NCBI GenBank assembly: GCA_020847545.1
Contig: JADLBV010000022.1
Location: forward strand, 1-64,000
Reading direction: 5' to 3'
Origin: Phycisphaerales bacterium
Lineage (GTDB): Bacteria > Planctomycetota > Phycisphaerae > Tepidisphaerales > Tepidisphaeraceae
Length of the DNA: 64,000 nt
Made by a program: the position numbers and the translations under genes. The notes beneath the pieces were generated by a model. That model did not search any database. It was not told the DNA's origin and saw only the letters and a program-made list of their open reading frames with translations. Positions 45,064 through 53,222 of this stretch are shown here, one piece after another. Numbering within the stretch: position 1 is the first letter of the stretch; every line of letters starts with the position of its first letter.

Positions 45064-45996
45064 TTATCCCACCGTCGCCATGATCTGGTCGGTGATGGTC
45101 TGCACAAGCTGTTCGATATCCGCCTCTGAATACTGCTGGGGGACCATCGACGAAATCGCACTGGCCAGCGGCGATGAGGGTTGCCCAGACTGTCCCTGCG
45201 GCACGGGAGCGACGCCGCTTCCGCTGACCATCAACCCCTTGGTGGCGACCTCTCCGCCGACACGCGACAGGAAATCGGTGTTGCAGGTCATCTTGTCCAG
45301 CCCGTTGGTGATGCGCGAATCGCTCAGGCCGATTCGACCCTTGAGTTCCAGCAATTCCTTCATCTCATCGGCCGCCAGCGGACGGATGTTCCCCACCTGT
45401 TTGGCCAGCAGCAAAATGCGGGCATAAGCATCGACGATTTCGAGCTTGTAATACGCCTGTTCCAGATCGGCGTCGTAACAGATCACACCATGATTCCCCA
45501 GCAGGATCGTGTTGGAATCTTTGATAAAGGGCGTGATCGATTCACCCAGTCGCTTGTCACCCGGTGTGACATATTTGGCGGTCTTGACCGTTCCCAGAAA
45601 AATTTCGGCCTCAGGATGAATGCAGGTGGGCAGATCCACCCCCGCCACCGCGAACGCCGTTGCATGGGGTGGATGGCTGTGAATGACCGCCTTCACATCG
45701 GGTCGTTCCTTGTAGACGGCCAGATGCAGCCGGATTTCGCTGGTGCGCTTGCGCGTGCCGGAAATCTGCTTGCCTTCGAGGTCCACGATGCAAAGATCAT
45801 CGGGCTTGAGATTTCCCTTGCTGATGCCGGTGGGCGTGCAGATGATGCGGTTTTCGCCCAATCGGTACGAATGATTCCCCTCGTTGCCCGCGCAAAACCC
45901 TTTGAGCCAGATGCGCCGGCCGATGTCGCACATCAAATCCTTTAATTTCCACTCGCTGACGCGATGGTTGGTGCTGCCCGCTTTAACGTATGCCAT
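45064..45996 (-). CDS. Class II aldolase (fuculose/rhamnulose phosphate type) with a C-terminal targeting tail
   Basis: This enzyme probably splits L-fuculose 1-phosphate or L-rhamnulose 1-phosphate into dihydroxyacetone phosphate and L-lactaldehyde. The product has 310 residues. The zinc ligands are AVIHSHPPHATAFAVAG (His-x-His) and LGNHGVICYD (His). Residues about 240-285 are a Gly/Ser/Gln linker and the last helix (ADIEQLVQTITDQIMATVG) is a typical encapsulation peptide. It is the signature enzyme of the PVM-type locus. Confidence 0.9.
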   Translation of the reverse strand: MAYVKAGSTNHRVSEWKLKDLMCDIGRRIWLKGFCAGNEGNHSYRLGENRIICTPTGISKGNLKPDDLCIVDLEGKQISGTRKRTSEIRLHLAVYKERPDVKAVIHSHPPHATAFAVAGVDLPTCIHPEAEIFLGTVKTAKYVTPGDKRLGESITPFIKDSNTILLGNHGVICYDADLEQAYYKLEIVDAYARILLLAKQVGNIRPLAADEMKELLELKGRIGLSDSRITNGLDKMTCNTDFLSRVGGEVATKGLMVSGSGVAPVPQGQSGQPSSPLASAISSMVPQQYSEADIEQLVQTITDQIMATVG

Positions 45997-46027
45997 AAAT
46001 CACCTGACCTTCCATCAATGGCGGGGT

Positions 46028-46330
46028 TTATAAACCCGCCACATCAATCTCCACCGAGGCATGGTCCAGAATCGCCGCGTTGTACGCATCAAGCGGGACA
46101 CGCTTTTCCGGGTAGAACGGCATGCACGCCTCGCGGCTTTCGCTGAAGGCGATCAAATCGCCGTTGCCCGCGCCCAGGTTGTCGTAAACCACCAACGATT
46201 CGCCCGATTTTCGTTTCTGCCCCGCCAGCGAAAATCGATCCTGCACATCCACAATCAAAAACCGCCCACCCGCCAGCGTTTCATACGCGCTGGTCAATGT
46301 CACCCGGCCGACCACCTTCCCTATCCGCAT
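46028..46330 (-). CDS. Microcompartment pentameric shell protein (BMC-P, EutN/CcmL family)
   Basis: One of three vertex proteins of the locus. The product has 100 residues. It starts with the family motif MRIGKVVGRVTLTSAYETLA and has LVVYDNLGAGNGDLIAFSES; the conserved VDxxGAGxGDxV pattern is present in the form VYDNLGAGNGDLI. Pentamers cap the twelve corners of the shell. The start overlaps the preceding gene by 10 nt. Confidence 0.93.
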   Translation of the reverse strand: MRIGKVVGRVTLTSAYETLAGGRFLIVDVQDRFSLAGQKRKSGESLVVYDNLGAGNGDLIAFSESREACMPFYPEKRVPLDAYNAAILDHASVEIDVAGL

Positions 46331-46995
46331 GATGCCAGCTCCCCAAGCTGCCGATTCAATTCATCGGAAACCTGTCTGTTGGCTCGCACAAACCGCGACA
46401 ACAGATTGCGAATCTGTTGCAGGGTCTGATACGGATACTCGATCACCAGCACGTTGGCCGCCACCTGTGCGATCCCCTGCTCCACCGTTTGCAAACAGGT
46501 TCCCACAATCGCCCGCAACGATGGGCAGCGATTGGCTAAAACCAGCGCCCCGGCGGCCGATTGAACCATCAATATCCCACCGGCCGCGTGGCCGGCTTTG
46601 ACCTGCGCCGACAAATGCTTCACCACGGTCGGCAATTGCCGCACATCGGCCGGTTTATCCAACTCCGCCAAACTCGATTCGCGCCCCACGGCCATCAACG
46701 CGGCCTTGGCCGTCCCGCATGGCCCATCGCACCACCACAAAAACGTATTGCTGGCCGTGGCCGTCTTGGACGCACAGGCGCTGCAAGTCTTCACAGGGCC
46801 ATCACAGCACGAAACCGCCCCACCATCACCGGCCGACGATGTCTTTCCGTCGCTGTATTCAAGCGTAATCCGTTTTTCCTTGATCCAGTCGGCCGCCAAC
46901 GGCGTCAATCGGGCGCGAAACGGCAGCACAATCTGCCCCGTGCCGCCCGCGGCTTTCCAAAGATCATCGAGCTGTCGGGCCGTATAAATCATCAC
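46321..46995 (-). CDS. Cys-rich microcompartment protein with an RpiB-like C-terminal domain
   Basis: The product has 224 residues. The N-terminus (VLPFRARLTPLAADWIKEKR) resembles a motif of other microcompartment proteins. The middle (about 58-92) has seven cysteines in CCDGPVKTCSACASKTA and WWCDGPCGTAK, which could bind metal or an Fe-S cluster. The C-terminal part (LMVQSAAGALVLANRCPSLR, AQVAANVLVIEYPYQTLQQI) looks like the RpiB/LacAB fold. The role is unknown; isomerisation of a sugar phosphate is only suggested by the fold. It is coupled (ATGA) to the upstream shell gene. Confidence 0.65.
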   Translation of the reverse strand: MMIYTARQLDDLWKAAGGTGQIVLPFRARLTPLAADWIKEKRITLEYSDGKTSSAGDGGAVSCCDGPVKTCSACASKTATASNTFLWWCDGPCGTAKAALMAVGRESSLAELDKPADVRQLPTVVKHLSAQVKAGHAAGGILMVQSAAGALVLANRCPSLRAIVGTCLQTVEQGIAQVAANVLVIEYPYQTLQQIRNLLSRFVRANRQVSDELNRQLGELASCG

Positions 46996-47258
46996 TTGCC
47001 GATTTCATCCACGATCGCGATGACAAACCACCGCACGGGGCTTTTATCATCCCCCACCAGCTCCCGCGCCGCCTTGCCGTCGCAGTTGAGTACCACCACC
47101 TGGCCCGTTGCCGATCCCAGTTTGTCCACCGCGATCACCGGGTCCCCTTCGGGCTGTTTTTCAACCCCCAGCAACTGCACGATCACCAGCCGCCACCCCA
47201 CCATCGATGGGTGTTTCAATGTGGCGGTGGCGTGACCAATGACTTTGCCCAGTTGCAT
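46992..47258 (-). CDS. Microcompartment pentameric shell protein (BMC-P, EutN/CcmL family)
   Basis: The product has 88 residues. It starts MQLGKVIGHATATLKHPSMV and has VIAVDKLGSATGQVVVLNCD, the family's loop around the pentamer pore. It is the second of three BMC-P genes. It is coupled to the Cys-rich RpiB-like gene by an ATGA overlap. Confidence 0.93.
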   Translation of the reverse strand: MQLGKVIGHATATLKHPSMVGWRLVIVQLLGVEKQPEGDPVIAVDKLGSATGQVVVLNCDGKAARELVGDDKSPVRWFVIAIVDEIGK

Positions 47259-47295
47259 TCGTTTCCCGTGCCGTGGGCGTTGCCCAAAAACACAA

Positions 47296-48765
47296 TCAAA
47301 TCATCCGCATCGCGCCGGTCACCATCGTCCGCCGATAGCGCGTAAAAGTCAGCGGCGTGGTAATCCCTTCCCCTGTCGGCGTGGCGATGCTGTAGCTCAA
47401 ATAACCCTGACCACCCAGCCCCAGCCCCGCCATGCTCGCCCCGTTGACGACATACAGCGTCGTGTTGGCCAACCGGCCGAATTTGCTCACCCGATCCATG
47501 TCGCGCGAGTGCATCAATGCGGTGTGCCTGAACCCATGTTCCGCCTGTAACGCACGGTCCATCGCCTCGTTCACATCCCGCACGCGGACGAACGGGATGA
47601 ACGGCATCATCTGTTCTTCCTGCACAAACGCATGATCCGCATCGGTCTCCCCCACCAGCAGTTGCGTCGTCGGTGGCACATCCAAACCGATGGCCCGCGC
47701 CAGCACGGCCGCATCCTTGCCCACAAACTGTTTGTTCACATGCGGCTTGCCATCATCACCCTTGGTGAAGGCCGCCTTGGTCAGCGCCTCGATCTGCTGA
47801 CTGTTGAGAACATATCCGCCGCTGCGGGTCATCTGGTTCATCAGCTCGCCAAAGACGCTGCTGACGCAGAAGACCTCCTTTTCTCCGATGCACAACAGGT
47901 TGTTGTCATACGCGCCACCTTTGACAATGGAGGCGGCCGCGTTCACCAGGCAGGCGGTTTCATCCACAATCACCGGCGGATTGCCCGGCCCGGCCACAAT
48001 CGCCCGTTTCTTGGCCGCCAACGCCGCCCGCGCCACCGCCGGGCCGCCGGTCACCACCAGAAGCGGAATCCCGCGATGCTGAAAAATCGCCTCGGCCGAC
48101 TCCAACGTCGGCGGCACAATGCAACTGATCAGGTGTTCGATCCCATATTTGGCCGCGATCAGGCGGTTGTATTCGCGCACCGCGATAGCGGCGCAATTGG
48201 TTCCACTCGGATGCGGATTGGCGACGATCGAATTGCCCGATGCGATCATGTTGATCGCGTTGGCCGACAGCGTCGGCACGCTGTGCGTCACCGGCGTGAT
48301 GATGCCGATCACGCCAAAGGGGGCGTAATCTTCAAGACACACCCCGTTGCTGCCGCCGGTGGCGCCGGTGCGCAAAAATTCAACGCCCGGCACCAGTTCC
48401 AGAATCTGCAATTTTTCGATCTTGTGATCCAGCCGACCGATCTTGGTCTCCTGTAGCTCGATCTCGCCCCATGCCTTGGCGTGCTGTTTGGCGGTTGATT
48501 TGATCAGCTTGACGATGGCGTCCCGGTCATCCATCGACAGCTTGACCAGCTTCTTGTGCGACTCGGCCGCCGCCGACACCGCATCATCCACCTTGCTGAA
48601 AATGCCATATTCCCCATCGGGCATGTTGGGCCGATGGGAAAGTCCCGCCGACTCCTGTTTGGCGGCGGATCCCGACGAACCCGCGCCGTGCGAACGAGCC
48701 GCGCCATTCCCTCCCAGCCGACGCATCACCTCGGATACCACATCTTCAACAATTGCCTGATTCAT
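47296..48765 (-). CDS. pduP: CoA-acylating aldehyde dehydrogenase (PduP-like)
   Basis: This core enzyme oxidises the aldehyde (here probably lactaldehyde) to an acyl-CoA with NAD and CoA. The product has 489 residues. The first helix (NQAIVEDVVSEVMRRLGG) is an encapsulation peptide, followed by a Gly/Ser/Ala linker. The catalytic Cys is in NNLLCIGEKEVF, with PVIVDETACLVNAAASIVKG before it. It has the short CoA-acylating form of the family. The symbol is by homology to the propanediol system. Confidence 0.93.
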   Translation of the reverse strand: MNQAIVEDVVSEVMRRLGGNGAARSHGAGSSGSAAKQESAGLSHRPNMPDGEYGIFSKVDDAVSAAAESHKKLVKLSMDDRDAIVKLIKSTAKQHAKAWGEIELQETKIGRLDHKIEKLQILELVPGVEFLRTGATGGSNGVCLEDYAPFGVIGIITPVTHSVPTLSANAINMIASGNSIVANPHPSGTNCAAIAVREYNRLIAAKYGIEHLISCIVPPTLESAEAIFQHRGIPLLVVTGGPAVARAALAAKKRAIVAGPGNPPVIVDETACLVNAAASIVKGGAYDNNLLCIGEKEVFCVSSVFGELMNQMTRSGGYVLNSQQIEALTKAAFTKGDDGKPHVNKQFVGKDAAVLARAIGLDVPPTTQLLVGETDADHAFVQEEQMMPFIPFVRVRDVNEAMDRALQAEHGFRHTALMHSRDMDRVSKFGRLANTTLYVVNGASMAGLGLGGQGYLSYSIATPTGEGITTPLTFTRYRRTMVTGAMRMI

Positions 48766-48791
48766 CGCCTGTTACCTGTCGCGTTGGCGGT

Positions 48792-49112
48792 TTATTGCTG
48801 CAAATCCAAACTCTTGCCCGCGTATTGGGCGCTGTCCACGATCCCGACGATGACCGCGTCGGCCGGCAGATTTTTCGTCTGCTCGGTCATGCGGGCGCTG
48901 CTCCCCTGCACCACCAGCACCAACTGCCCCTCGCCGCACCCCACCGCGTCAATCGCCACGATAGCGCGGTTGGTATGGCCCAGGGAGGCCGGCTGATTGG
49001 TCGACTGGTCGTATTTGACGTTCAGCGGCTCGACGACAAACAGCTTTTGGCCGTTAAGCGTCTTGTCCTTCTGTGTCGCCACGACATGGCCGGTCACTTT
49101 CGCCAGAAACAT
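48792..49112 (-). CDS. Microcompartment pentameric shell protein (BMC-P, EutN/CcmL family)
   Basis: The product has 106 residues and starts MFLAKVTGHVVATQKDKTLN. AIDAVGCGEGQLVLVVQGSS matches the family's conserved VDAVGAGxGExVLVxxGSSAR core, and RMTEQTKNLPADAVIVGIVD follows. It is the third BMC-P gene and the most canonical of the three. Confidence 0.95.
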   Translation of the reverse strand: MFLAKVTGHVVATQKDKTLNGQKLFVVEPLNVKYDQSTNQPASLGHTNRAIVAIDAVGCGEGQLVLVVQGSSARMTEQTKNLPADAVIVGIVDSAQYAGKSLDLQQ

Positions 49113-49136
49113 GGTTGCGCTCCGTCGGCGAAAACA

Positions 49137-49406
49137 TCAACCCATCTTCGAGACATCGTTGTGCGGGCGCGCGATGACATGCACCGACACCACCTCGCCC
49201 ACGCGGCCGGCCGCCTCGGCGCCGGCATCCACCGCCGCCCGCACCGCCGCCACATCGCCCCGCAGCGTGATCGCCACCAGGCCGCTGCCGACCTTGTGCT
49301 GTTCGACGAAGGAGACATTCGCGGCCTTCAATGCCGCATCACACGCCTCCACCGCCGCCACGATGCCCTTGGTCTCGATCAATCCGATTGCTTCACCATT
49401 TGCCAT
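49137..49406 (-). CDS. Microcompartment hexameric shell protein (BMC-H)
   Basis: The product has 89 residues. It has the BMC fold signature [20 protein letters not shown] at the N-terminus, the [20 protein letters not shown] strand region and the helix [20 protein letters not shown]. Hexamers of this protein tile the flat faces of the shell. It is the shortest of three BMC-H genes in the operon. Confidence 0.96.
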   Translation of the reverse strand: MANGEAIGLIETKGIVAAVEACDAALKAANVSFVEQHKVGSGLVAITLRGDVAAVRAAVDAGAEAAGRVGEVVSVHVIARPHNDVSKMG

Positions 49407-49436
49407 GATTGCTCCTTTGCACTTGTTGGTTTGTTG

Positions 49437-50552
49437 TCAATTGGCCGTCAAAACCGCCTCGGTCAGACGGGCCACAATCAATTCTTCATTGGTCGGCACG
49501 ATCCATATTTCCGTGCCGCTCTCGACCTTGCTGATTTTCGTTTCCTTGCCGCGAACCTGATTTTTCTGCAAATCCAGCTCGATACCGGCCCATTGCATGT
49601 TCCGGCAAACCGCCTCGCGGATGCCGCCGCCGTTCTCGCCGATGCCGCCGGTGAAGACCAGCACATCGCATCCCCCCAGCACCACCAGGTACGCCCCGAC
49701 AAAATGGCGGATCGACTCGACAAACGCATCGATCGCCAACTTCGCCTGTTCGTTGCCTTCGTGGGCCGCCTTTTCAATGTCCCGCATGTCGGCCGAGACA
49801 CCGCTGAGACCCAGCATTCCACCTTCCTTGGACAACCGGCGAAAAATCTCATCCAGACTCACGCCGTGGCTCATCAGCGTACGGATCGCGAAGGCGTCAA
49901 AATCGCCCACGCGGTTGTTGTGCGGAACGCCAGACTGCGCCGTCATCCCAAACGAATTGGCGACGCTTTTGCCATTCTCGATGGCGTTGATCGAACACGA
50001 TCCGCCCAGGTGGCAACTGATGATCCGCCGGCTGTTTTCTTTTCCGACGATCTCCGGCACGCGGGTCGCGATGTACCGATGGGATGCGCCGTGAAAACCG
50101 TATCGCCGGATGCCCAGCTTCTCGGTCCATTCGTGCGGAATCGCATACACCTGCCTGGCCAACGGGATCGTCTGGTGATACGCGGTTTCAAAACAGGCCA
50201 CCTGCGGCACCTTCGGCAGCTTGTCCCGCAACGCCCGCATCGCCGCGACATACGGCGGGTTGTGCGCCGGCGCCGCATCCGAAAAACGCTCCTGAATCGC
50301 CAGCACCTCATCGGTCACGCGCACCGCGCCGCTGATCGGCCCACCATGCACCGCCTTGAACCCGATCGCATCGGGTGTTCGCTTCAGTTCCTTGAGGATC
50401 ACATCGATCACGTCGCCATGCGTCTTATACGCCGATCCCGCCTGACCAATGCGCTCATACGCGCCACGGGCGATTTCCTGCCCGTTTTGCTCCATGTCCA
50501 GCAACCTGAACTTGAAGCTGGTGCTGCCGAGATTGGCGACAAGTATCTGCAT
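49437..50552 (-). CDS. ackA: Acetate/propionate-type kinase
   Basis: This enzyme makes ATP from an acyl phosphate produced by PduL. The product has 371 residues, from the ATG at 50552 (MQILVANLGSTSFKFRLLDM); an earlier in-frame ATG at 50576 adds eight unlikely residues. Family motifs are NLGSTSFK, RRYGFHGASHRYIA, SCHLGGSCSINAIENGKSVA and FTGGIGENGGGIRE. There is no encapsulation tail, so it may work outside the shell. The physiological acid may be lactate or propionate rather than acetate. Confidence 0.92.
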   Translation of the reverse strand: MQILVANLGSTSFKFRLLDMEQNGQEIARGAYERIGQAGSAYKTHGDVIDVILKELKRTPDAIGFKAVHGGPISGAVRVTDEVLAIQERFSDAAPAHNPPYVAAMRALRDKLPKVPQVACFETAYHQTIPLARQVYAIPHEWTEKLGIRRYGFHGASHRYIATRVPEIVGKENSRRIISCHLGGSCSINAIENGKSVANSFGMTAQSGVPHNNRVGDFDAFAIRTLMSHGVSLDEIFRRLSKEGGMLGLSGVSADMRDIEKAAHEGNEQAKLAIDAFVESIRHFVGAYLVVLGGCDVLVFTGGIGENGGGIREAVCRNMQWAGIELDLQKNQVRGKETKISKVESGTEIWIVPTNEELIVARLTEAVLTAN

Positions 50553-50612
50553 TGGCGGCCTGCCGATGTCTTCCACAGTCTCACCGGAGTCTTAACAACG
50601 CCGGTGCGAACC

Positions 50613-50924
50613 CTACAGCGAGCTTCCACCCGCGCCGGCACCGAATCCGGCCAGCAAATCACCATGCGGCCGCGCGATCACATGCGAAGCCACCAGTTCG
50701 CCCACGCGGCCGGCCGCCTCGGCGCCGGCATCCACCGCCGCCTTCACGCTCCCCACGTCGCCGCGAACGATGGTCGTCACAAAGGCTCCGCCGATCTGGA
50801 TCGTCTTCACGATCTCCACATTGGCCGCCTTCACCATCGCATCGGTCGCCTCAACCAATCCCACCCAACCCTTGGTCTCGATCAACCCCAACGCGCTGCC
50901 CGATGATCCATTGCTATCTGCCAT
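50613..50924 (-). CDS. Microcompartment hexameric shell protein (BMC-H)
   Basis: The product has 103 residues. [40 protein letters not shown] and [20 protein letters not shown] are the BMC-domain landmarks. A short Gly-rich C-terminal tail ([15 protein letters not shown]) extends beyond the core. It is highly similar to the neighbouring gene at 50958-51269, so the pair probably arose by duplication. Confidence 0.96.
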   Translation of the reverse strand: MADSNGSSGSALGLIETKGWVGLVEATDAMVKAANVEIVKTIQIGGAFVTTIVRGDVGSVKAAVDAGAEAAGRVGELVASHVIARPHGDLLAGFGAGAGGSSL

Positions 50925-50957
50925 GACTTGTTCCTTTGTTTTTGTGTGGTTCGATTT

Positions 50958-51269
50958 TTACTTCTTCACGGCCGCAACCGCCGCCGCACCCTTCTTCTTG
51001 GGCATCATTCCGCCCAATTCATCGTGCGGACGCGCGATCACATGCACGCTGACCACCGTCCCGACGCGGCCGGCCGCCTCGGCGCCGGCATCCACCGCCG
51101 CCTTCACCGCCGCCACGTCACCCTTCACAAACGCCGTGACCATGCCGCTGCCGGCCTTGTCCCAGCCCATCATTTCCACGTTCGCCGCCTTCAGCATCGC
51201 GTCGGTCCCTTCCATCAAGGCGACCAGCCCTTTGCATTCCAGCAGTCCCAATGCTTCTCCGTTGGCCAT
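50958..51269 (-). CDS. Microcompartment hexameric shell protein (BMC-H)
   Basis: The product has 103 residues. GEALGLLECKGLVALMEGTD and [20 protein letters not shown] mark the BMC domain. The C-terminal tail is Lys/Ala-rich (MPKKKGAAAVAAVKK), unlike the Gly-rich tail of the neighbouring paralogue, which hints that the two faces of the shell are chemically different. It is the first shell gene of the operon. Confidence 0.96.
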   Translation of the reverse strand: MANGEALGLLECKGLVALMEGTDAMLKAANVEMMGWDKAGSGMVTAFVKGDVAAVKAAVDAGAEAAGRVGTVVSVHVIARPHDELGGMMPKKKGAAAVAAVKK

Positions 51270-51315
51270 AAACCTTTCCTTTCAATTGCCAGGAGGCAAC
51301 CGCCTCCGGCGAAAA

Positions 51316-52059
51316 TTACTTCACCAGTTCCATATGCGTCGCCGACTCCAGGTCGCACGCATTACCTTCATCCGTATCTATATGCACTTCCAGCACCACC
51401 TTCGGGTGATACCGCACTCTCAGATTGTCAAACGTCACCCCACACGGCCCGTCAATCCGCAGCTTCATGTGATCCCCATCCTTGACGCCATAATACGCCA
51501 TGTCCTCGGTGGACATGTGAACATGCCTCGCCGCGCGAATCACACCCTTGCTGAGCGTCAAAGCCCCCTTTGGCCCCAAAACCGTACAGCCGGCCGTCCC
51601 TTCGATCTCCCCGCTGGTCCGCAACGGCAGATCAAGCCCCAGATACACCCCATCCGTATAGCTCAATTCAATCTGAGTGATGTTTCGCGTCGGCCCCAGA
51701 ATGCGCACGTTGGGAATGATCCGCTGCCGCGGCCCGATGACCGTCACCAACTGTTCTGAAGCGAATTCCCCCTGCTGATACAGATCCTTCATCTTCGTCA
51801 GCTTCGACCCCGCCCCAAACAAAATCTCCACCGCTTCCGGCGTCACATGCATGTGCCGAGCCGACACATTCACCACCAAAGGATGCGGCGGCCCCTTCGA
51901 CTCGCTCAGGGCAGGCCCGCCCGCCTGCTGATAACTGGCGCGCTGTTCCCGAACCGCCGGCGGATTGATCTGACCCCGCAAACGCTGGGTCAAAACCTCT
52001 CGAACCAGCGCCTCAACTTCCTTGCGCTCCACCCGTTTAACAGCCGCTTCTGCAACCAT
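51316..52059 (-). CDS. pduL: Phosphate propanoyltransferase PduL
   Basis: PduL converts acyl-CoA plus phosphate to an acyl phosphate and frees CoA inside the shell. The product has 247 residues. Residues about 8-28 (RVERKEVEALVREVLTQRLR) form an encapsulation peptide. The two zinc-binding barrels follow: VNVSARHMHVTPEAVEILFG, GCTVLGPKGALTLSKGVIRA and RAARHVHMSTEDMAYYGVKD. The linker (about 45-60) includes ALSESKGP, encoded by a REP-like repeat (51892-51916). The start ATG is 7 nt from a -10 box with no Shine-Dalgarno sequence. Confidence 0.94.
   Translation of the reverse strand: MVAEAAVKRVERKEVEALVREVLTQRLRGQINPPAVREQRASYQQAGGPALSESKGPPHPLVVNVSARHMHVTPEAVEILFGAGSKLTKMKDLYQQGEFASEQLVTVIGPRQRIIPNVRILGPTRNITQIELSYTDGVYLGLDLPLRTSGEIEGTAGCTVLGPKGALTLSKGVIRAARHVHMSTEDMAYYGVKDGDHMKLRIDGPCGVTFDNLRVRYHPKVVLEVHIDTDEGNACDLESATHMELVK
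51892..51916. repeat. REP-like CCCTTCGACTCGCTCAGGG element inside pduL
   Basis: The sequence CCCCTTCGACTCGCTCAGGG and the following CAGGC lie in frame in the linker of pduL and add ALSESKGP to the protein. I recall this motif as a widespread dispersed repeat in bacterial genomes (often translated ALSESKG). The flanking gene is otherwise intact, so the linker tolerated the insertion. Confidence 0.55.
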
Positions 52060-52063
52060 GAAA

Positions 52064-52095
52064 GATATTATTCAATATCTTCCAAAACTTGTCAA
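52064..52095 (-). promoter_or_regulatory. Promoter and overlapping operator of the microcompartment operon
   Basis: On the minus strand TTGACA (52095-52090), a 17-bp spacer and AATAAT (52072-52067) lie 7 nt before the pduL ATG. The inverted repeat GATATT (52064-52069) with AATATC (52074-52079) overlaps the -10 box and the probable start site, a good place for a repressor such as the operon's own DeoR protein. Confidence 0.6.
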
Positions 52096-52170
52096 ATAGA
52101 ATACGAGATAATCACAAGCTACTGATATAGCAGGAGTTACAGTGGTAATTATTGGCAATTCATGAAATTT

Positions 52171-52536
52171 TTAATTGCCACCACAGTATTCACACGACGA
52201 TGAGCAAGTCTCATGGACAATCACCTTGCTCAATTGTGGCAACAACGGTTTGACCCCATCCCAAATCCATTTGGCGAGGTTTTCACTGGTGGGGTTCGAC
52301 AACCCTTCGATTTCATTCAGATAATAATGATCCAGCCGTTTCACCAGCGGCTCAACCACCTTTGAGATGTCCCCATAGTCGATCAAATACCCGCTGGCCG
52401 GATCAACCTCCCCTTCCACCACCACGTCAAACCGAAACGAATGCCCATGCAATCGACGACATTTATGTCCCGGCGGAAACGTCGGTAGATCGTGGGCGGC
52501 CTCAAAATGAAATGTCTTGCTCAAACGGACGCGCAT
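52171..52536 (-). CDS. queD: 6-carboxy-tetrahydropterin synthase QueD (PTPS family)
   Basis: QueD makes the pterin precursor used for queuosine and other deazapurines. The product has 121 residues. The zinc His are in FHFEAAHDLP and LHGHSFRFDVV, the catalytic Cys is in FPPGHKCRRLHGH, and DYGDISKVV and the Glu in VIVHETCSSSC are in place. The C-terminus SSCEYCGG contributes extra Cys. The gene fits with gluQ at 30402-31352. Confidence 0.9.
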   Translation of the reverse strand: MRVRLSKTFHFEAAHDLPTFPPGHKCRRLHGHSFRFDVVVEGEVDPASGYLIDYGDISKVVEPLVKRLDHYYLNEIEGLSNPTSENLAKWIWDGVKPLLPQLSKVIVHETCSSSCEYCGGN

Positions 52537-52621
52537 GCCAATACCAATTAAAGGTTTGACATTCTACGCATCCTCCACCCCCTGTCGATGCCACAGATGC
52601 ACCGATTTCGCGTTTTGCGTC

Positions 52622-53011
52622 CTACGCCGCCTCTTCCATCGCACCCGGCTCAACCGCCCCCGTCCACATCGATTCAAAGATCGCCCCCATGGCGTTCAAA
52701 TCCTCATTGACCTTGCGCCAATACTTCACCACGCACAGAATTCGCACTGTCTGCTCATCCTGCGTCTTCAATTCCAGGATAAATTTCTGGTTATTTTCCA
52801 GCAACCGATATTGCAGGATGCAAACACCCATCACCGAGATGTCGCGCACCCCCACCGGCATCGACGGCTCGATCTTCTCCCCCTTCATGGGGTAGATGAC
52901 CACATCCGAACAACCATTGATGCGCGGCCTGCGCCGCCGCTCATCGTGCGGTTGTTCCTGGCCTCGTGTTTCCCCCATGATCCGCTTGAATAGATCCGAA
53001 GAGAGTTCCAT
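52622..53011 (-). CDS. PilZ-domain protein
   Basis: The product has 129 residues. The domain starts with ERRRRPRINGCSD-like (DERRRRPRINGCSDVVIYPM), matching the RxxxR cyclic-di-GMP motif in the RRRRPR stretch, followed by VRDISVMGVCILQ, matching D/NxSxxG. It therefore probably binds cyclic-di-GMP, made for instance by the GGDEF protein at 26703-28199. It is divergent from the STAS gene. Confidence 0.85.
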   Translation of the reverse strand: MELSSDLFKRIMGETRGQEQPHDERRRRPRINGCSDVVIYPMKGEKIEPSMPVGVRDISVMGVCILQYRLLENNQKFILELKTQDEQTVRILCVVKYWRKVNEDLNAMGAIFESMWTGAVEPGAMEEAA

Positions 53012-53222
53012 CTGCCAAATTTTCCTTGCCCGGCGTATCGATTACTTTCAGTCCACGACATGTTTCTGTGGACCAATTGTGTTGGGTCTACTATATAAAT
53101 CGGGCCACTCCATACCCCATCTTGAGCAATTTTCTTGAACTATTGCTAGAATGCGCCGCTATATTAAACGTCACCGTACATACAACCGATAGACCTTCTA
53201 ACCTTCACCTGAGGTCGCCCAC

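Noticed and set aside
48753-50906. A 717-codon plus-strand frame across the shell genes
   Set aside because: It runs antisense through five clear microcompartment genes and has a biased, repetitive composition (His/Arg/Asp) typical of antisense frames.
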